Assembly (NCBI RefSeq): GCF_037029465.1 | Contig: NZ_JAYMEM010000030.1 | Location: 62,001 to 126,000 of the forward strand | Length of the DNA: 64,000 bases | Direction of reading: 5' to 3' | DNA from: Mesoflavibacter sp037029465 | GTDB taxonomy: Bacteria; Bacteroidota; Bacteroidia; Flavobacteriales; Flavobacteriaceae | Shown: positions 60,797-64,000 of the stretch, piece after piece | How the letters are laid out: every line of letters begins with the position of its first letter | Numbering within the stretch: position 1 is the first letter of the stretch | The notes under the pieces: generated by a model | Seen by the model: only the letters and a program-made list of their open reading frames with translations | What the model was told of the DNA's origin: nothing | Databases searched by the model: none | Made by a program: the position numbers and the translations under genes

Positions 60797-61966
60797 ATGG
60801 AGAGTATGTACTTCACTGAAGAACATCAATTATTTAGAAACAGTTTACGCGATTTTTTACAAAAGGAAGTCGTGCCACATATTGAAAAATGGGAAAAAAC
60901 TGGTACTATAGAGCGATTTATTTGGAATAAATTTGGAGAAATGGGCTTTTTAGGAATCAGTTACCCTGAAAAGTACGGCGGATTAGACTTAGATATCTTC
61001 TACATGATTATTCTTTTAGAAGAATTACAGCGTGTCAATTCTGGTGGTTTTGCAGCTGCTATTTGGGCGCATACTTATCTTGCAATGACGCACCTTAATG
61101 CAGAAGGTAGCGAAGCAATTAAAGAAAAATATCTATCGGCAAGTATCGCAGGAGATATGATTGGTTGTTTATGTATTACAGAGCCTTTTGGTGGAAGTGA
61201 TGTTGCTGGAATGAGAACAACCGCTGTTAAAAAAGGAGATACCTATGTTATTAATGGTTCTAAAACGTTTATTACTAACGGAATTTATAGCGATTACTTA
61301 ATCGTTGCTGCAAAAACTAATCCAGAGTTAGGAAATAAAGGCATTAGCATATTTTTAATAGATAGAGATACACCTGGTGTATCTGCAACTAAGTTAGATA
61401 AATTAGGTTGGCGTGCCTCAGATACAGGTGAAATAGCATTTGATAACGTAACTATTCCTGCATCAAATTTAATGGGAGAAGAAAATAAAGGCTTCCCGTA
61501 CATTATGCAACACTTTGCTTTAGAGCGTTTGATTATGGGTGTAAATGCACATGCTAGAACACAATATGCTTTAGAGTACACTTTAGAATATATGTCAAAT
61601 CGTGAAGCGTTTGGTAAAACTATTGATAGATTTCAAGCATTAAGACATAAAATTGCAGAACACTACACAGAGTTAGAATTGTGTAAGACATTTAATTACA
61701 ACATTGCTTTTAGATTAGATAAAGGCGAATACGTAGTTAAAGAAGCAACTATGTCTAAATTAAAATCCACTAAAGTTGCAGACGATGCTATTTATGATTG
61801 TTTACAGTTTTTAGGTGGTTATGGTTATATGGAAGAATATCCTTTAGCAAGATTGTTCCGTGATAGTCGTTTAGGACCAATTGGTGGAGGAACCTCTGAA
61901 ATATTAAGAGAAATAATAGCCAAAATGGTCATTGACGGTAAAGACTATAAGCCAGCTACAAAGTGA
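60797..61966 (+). CDS. acyl-CoA dehydrogenase family protein
   Basis: This 389-residue FAD enzyme oxidises acyl-CoA at the alpha-beta bond. CLCITEPFGGSDVAGM and the flavin-binding FLGGYGYMEEYPLARLFRD are intact. The usual catalytic Glu of the Y-E-G-T loop is replaced (PIGGGTSEIL), but a Glu in the helix HFALERLIMG is in the place used by long-chain and isovaleryl-CoA dehydrogenases. That points to a long- or branched-chain substrate. It is 15 bases from the HhH gene and 3 bases before the next gene. Confidence 0.9.
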   Translation: MESMYFTEEHQLFRNSLRDFLQKEVVPHIEKWEKTGTIERFIWNKFGEMGFLGISYPEKYGGLDLDIFYMIILLEELQRVNSGGFAAAIWAHTYLAMTHLNAEGSEAIKEKYLSASIAGDMIGCLCITEPFGGSDVAGMRTTAVKKGDTYVINGSKTFITNGIYSDYLIVAAKTNPELGNKGISIFLIDRDTPGVSATKLDKLGWRASDTGEIAFDNVTIPASNLMGEENKGFPYIMQHFALERLIMGVNAHARTQYALEYTLEYMSNREAFGKTIDRFQALRHKIAEHYTELELCKTFNYNIAFRLDKGEYVVKEATMSKLKSTKVADDAIYDCLQFLGGYGYMEEYPLARLFRDSRLGPIGGGTSEILREIIAKMVIDGKDYKPATK

Positions 61967-61969
61967 AAA

Positions 61970-63412
61970 ATGTCCCATTATATGAAATTATCTTACTTAA
62001 AACACAGTCTTAAATTAATTGTATTTTTAATAAGTATCACCGCTTTTTCTCAGCACGAGCTTAAAAACAAAGTTGTAGACTTTGTAAACCTGTTACCTAT
62101 AGAAAATGCAAGTGTTTATGTTCAAAATACAACCATAGGTACAGTAACCAATGCAGATGGTAAGTTTGTGCTTTTAGTACCAGAAGAAATGGTTAAAGAT
62201 ACTTTAGTAATTTCTTCAATAGGTTTTAAAAGTTATAAAGTGCCGGTTGATGAGTTTGATAATTCATTTGAAGTTTTTCTTGAAGAAGATGTCGCAACTT
62301 TAGAAGAAGTGGTTTTAAATGCAACACCAAGACCAAAAACAGGTGACAGTATTGTGCTTCGTGCTTTAGAGCGTTTAGATAGAAATTTTCCATCACAAGC
62401 TTATCTTCAAAAAGGATTCTTAAGACATAAAGAGCGAAATAAAAAACAGTTTAAATGGCTAATTGAAAGTGCGATTACCGTTTACGACGATACAACGTAT
62501 GGTAATGGTGAAACTGATAATCTAAAAATAAACGTAGACGAAGTAAGAAAAAGTTACGATTTAAGAGATGTAGATAGTCTTTTTGCATATTCAACGTATT
62601 TAAAATATAACGCCAACGTTAATTTAAAACCTAAAAACTTAAGAAGAGATACTATAAAAACATCATCTCTTGTTAAAGCAATTAAATGGAATGACACCAG
62701 AGTAAACGGGTTAGAAGGTTTATTTAAAGGTAAGTTGAATTTAGTAAGAAACTCAAAAAGTCCGGACGCCTTATTTGGAGAAGATGTGCTTGCTACGCAC
62801 AAATTTAGATTAGACACCATATTGGTAGATAACGAACGTAAGATTTATAAAATACAAATAGATAAATCAAGAGAATACGTAGGTTTAGATACCGAAGGTA
62901 TTTTTAACGAAGGTTACAACGCTAAAGGATGGATATATATTTATTGGGATAATTTTGCAATAAAAAAGATAGAATACGATTTAGTAGCCGCATCTCCAGC
63001 TCAAAAAACAAGAAGTAAAAGATTATTTGATACACAGACCAACCATAAATTAGTGATTAGTTATATGGAGTATCAAGACAAGATGTATCCTAACTACATT
63101 TATTACGAAACACCAAAATTGGTTAACGTAGGTTTAAAGAATGATCAAAACTTAACCGAAGAAGAACAAGAACGCTACAATAAAGAAGAACGTTTTTATT
63201 ACACAGTACAAGAAATATTATTTACCGAAATAATTTTAGACGAAGAAAAACTATCGCAAGTAAATACAGCAAATTGGGATCCAGATATTTTTGCAAAGAA
63301 ACCTTATCATAAATCATTTTGGGATAGCTACAATACCTTATTAGAAAGTGAAGAAGATGAGCAACTTATCAAGGATCTAACTAAAAGATCTTCACTCTAT
63401 AATAAAAATTAA
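61970..63412 (+). CDS. CarboxypepD_reg-like domain outer membrane associated protein
   Basis: This 480-residue protein has a signal peptide (cut near AFSQ) and a CarboxypepD_reg-like domain at about 30-115: KVVDFVNLLPIENASVYVQNTTIGTVTNADGKF and ISSIGFKSYKV. A long beta-rich domain of unknown family follows, without the plug and barrel of a TonB receptor. Such proteins are common around glycan and T9SS functions in Bacteroidota. ATG 61970 is used; the alternative at 61982 gives a slightly shorter signal peptide. Confidence 0.82.
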   Translation: MSHYMKLSYLKHSLKLIVFLISITAFSQHELKNKVVDFVNLLPIENASVYVQNTTIGTVTNADGKFVLLVPEEMVKDTLVISSIGFKSYKVPVDEFDNSFEVFLEEDVATLEEVVLNATPRPKTGDSIVLRALERLDRNFPSQAYLQKGFLRHKERNKKQFKWLIESAITVYDDTTYGNGETDNLKINVDEVRKSYDLRDVDSLFAYSTYLKYNANVNLKPKNLRRDTIKTSSLVKAIKWNDTRVNGLEGLFKGKLNLVRNSKSPDALFGEDVLATHKFRLDTILVDNERKIYKIQIDKSREYVGLDTEGIFNEGYNAKGWIYIYWDNFAIKKIEYDLVAASPAQKTRSKRLFDTQTNHKLVISYMEYQDKMYPNYIYYETPKLVNVGLKNDQNLTEEEQERYNKEERFYYTVQEILFTEIILDEEKLSQVNTANWDPDIFAKKPYHKSFWDSYNTLLESEEDEQLIKDLTKRSSLYNKN

Positions 63413-63453
63413 AAGGTAAAAAATAAAGAGGTTAAAATATTTTTCAATAAAAG

Positions 63454-63483
63454 TTGAAATATTTAAAATACTTTCTATATTTG
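63454..63483 (+). promoter_or_regulatory. rpsU promoter
   Basis: TTG at 63454-63456, 19 bases, then TATATTTG at 63476-63483, an exact housekeeping promoter. The expected leader of about 30 bases contains the unusual Shine-Dalgarno sequence. Confidence 0.85.
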
Positions 63484-63504
63484 CAGACCAAAATTTTAAA
63501 AGAG

Positions 63505-63510
63505 AGGAGG
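63505..63510 (+). promoter_or_regulatory. strong Shine-Dalgarno sequence of rpsU
   Basis: AGGAGG lies 10 bases before the rpsU ATG, a near-perfect match to the 16S anti-Shine-Dalgarno end. Other genes of the window have nothing comparable. In Bacteroidota the anti-Shine-Dalgarno sequence is masked by a pocket including bS21, so this site is expected to respond to ribosomes lacking bS21. Confidence 0.85.
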
Positions 63511-63520
63511 TTAAGACACT

Positions 63521-63715
63521 ATGTTAATAATTCCATTAAAAGACGGAGAGAATATAGAAAGAGCGTTAAAACGTTACAAACGTAAGTTTGACAGAACAGG
63601 AGCGCGTAAAGCTTTATACGAGCGTAAGCAATTCGAAAAGCCTTCAGTTGTTAAAAGAGCACAAGTTCAAAAAGCACAATATATTCAAAGACTAAGAGAT
63701 CAAGAGTCAATCTAA
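63521..63715 (+). CDS. rpsU: 30S ribosomal protein bS21
   Basis: This 64-residue basic protein shows IPLKDGENIERALKRYKRKFD and ARKALYERKQFEKPS, typical of bS21. It sits near the 3' end of 16S rRNA on the small subunit platform. It has a very clear promoter and a strong Shine-Dalgarno sequence. Knowledge from Flavobacterium johnsoniae indicates that such rpsU genes are autoregulated through this site. A terminator follows and xerC begins downstream. Confidence 0.97.
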   Translation: MLIIPLKDGENIERALKRYKRKFDRTGARKALYERKQFEKPSVVKRAQVQKAQYIQRLRDQESI

Positions 63716-63736
63716 GTTTCTAAGTCAAAAGATATT

Positions 63737-63767
63737 AAATCCCACTTAAATCAAGTGGGATTTTTTT
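63737..63767 (+). terminator. rpsU terminator
   Basis: The stem AAATCCCACTT/AAGTGGGATTT has a 5-base loop and a T run to 63767. Confidence 0.85.
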
Positions 63768-63812
63768 ATGTTCAAAAATTAATAGTGTATATTTATAGTT
63801 CATCTTAAAAGT

Positions 63813-64000
63813 ATGTTGTTACATTCATTTCTTGATTATTTACTACTCGAAAAAAACTATTCAGAGCTTACCATAAAAGCTTATGGTAAAGACATACAAT
63901 CGTTTCTGGATTTTTTAAAAGAAGAATATAAAGATGAAAACCTAAAAGAAGTTAACTACGCTCAAATAAGAACTTGGATTATAAAAATGGTTAATCAAAA
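63813..64000 (+). CDS. xerC: tyrosine recombinase XerC, N-terminal part
   Basis: The first 62 codons are visible: HSFLDYLLLEKNYSELTIKA and YGKDIQSFLDFLKEEY belong to the N-terminal SAM-like core-binding domain of XerC/XerD. The catalytic RHRY domain lies beyond the window. Its position just after rpsU is common in Flavobacteriia, and it is a housekeeping dimer-resolution enzyme rather than an integron or phage integrase, though this cannot be proved without the rest. Confidence 0.88.
   Translation, partial: MLLHSFLDYLLLEKNYSELTIKAYGKDIQSFLDFLKEEYKDENLKEVNYAQIRTWIIKMVNQ

Noticed and set aside
63813..64000. Phage or integron integrase
   Set aside because: The N-terminus and the rpsU context fit housekeeping XerC; no att sites or phage genes nearby.

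Overview
The window is an AT-rich chromosomal segment of a member of Bacteroidota, most likely a marine Flavobacteriaceae. Support comes from promoters of the Bacteroidota type (TTG, 19 bases, then TAnnTTTG), almost no Shine-Dalgarno sequences except in front of rpsU, a tmRNA tag GENNYALAA, many lipoproteins with a short lipobox, and families typical of the group (HYC_CC_PP, DUF2851, TonB-type barrels, AGCS symporter). The genus cannot be fixed from the sequence alone. No rRNA, tRNA, prophage, classical insertion sequence or CRISPR array was seen.

Layout. 1-1221: end of trmL and small membrane proteins. 1271-8930, minus strand: a complete tryptophan operon in transcription order trpE-G-D-C-F-B-(GIY-YIG)-A. 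It is preceded by a classical attenuator: a 20-codon leader peptide with three consecutive Trp codons and a terminator hairpin. The gaps of this operon are full of repeats. A 344-bp unit consisting of a GIY-YIG nuclease gene between inverted hairpin repeats sits in the trpB-trpA junction. Gene-free relatives lie between trpB and trpF and between trpG and trpD, and a single hairpin is inserted in frame inside trpF. 9035-10957: two thioredoxin-fold proteins and two rhodaneses. 11368-20245: a copper/silver-type efflux locus (HYC_CC_PP protein, CusA, TolC-like protein, HMA/MauE fusion, DUF305, CusB with HMBD and DUF3347, HMA lipoprotein). 20314-20708: tmRNA.

21005-29487: saccharopine-dehydrogenase-like enzyme, a calcium-repeat lipoprotein, a four-gene membrane operon, and a winged-helix regulator whose probable operators flank it. 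Then come DUF1801 and kdsA. 29779-42264: typA, two membrane proteins, then a surface-glycan region (FdtA ketoisomerase, FdtB aminotransferase, FemAB/GNAT-like protein, Wzx flippase, four glycosyltransferases including one GT-C type) with ftsE embedded. 42404-51587: TPR protein and barrel protein, methyltransferase, YkgJ, sterol desaturase and secreted proteins of unknown role. 51591-63412: NamZ-like muramidase head to head with a LolE-like permease, a cysteine/cystathionine synthase, DUF2851, PspC, K+ channel, AGCS symporter, ComEA-like protein, acyl-CoA dehydrogenase and a CarboxypepD_reg protein. The window closes with rpsU and the start of xerC.

The most unusual signals are two dispersed structured repeat families. 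Family 1 is a covarying hairpin beginning GTC and ending CTCA, probably linked to the GIY-YIG gene. Family 2 is a 90-130 bp element bounded by GCGTTA and TAACGC, with three copies, one directly upstream of the tmRNA gene. Both show compensatory base changes, which suggests that the fold is what is conserved.
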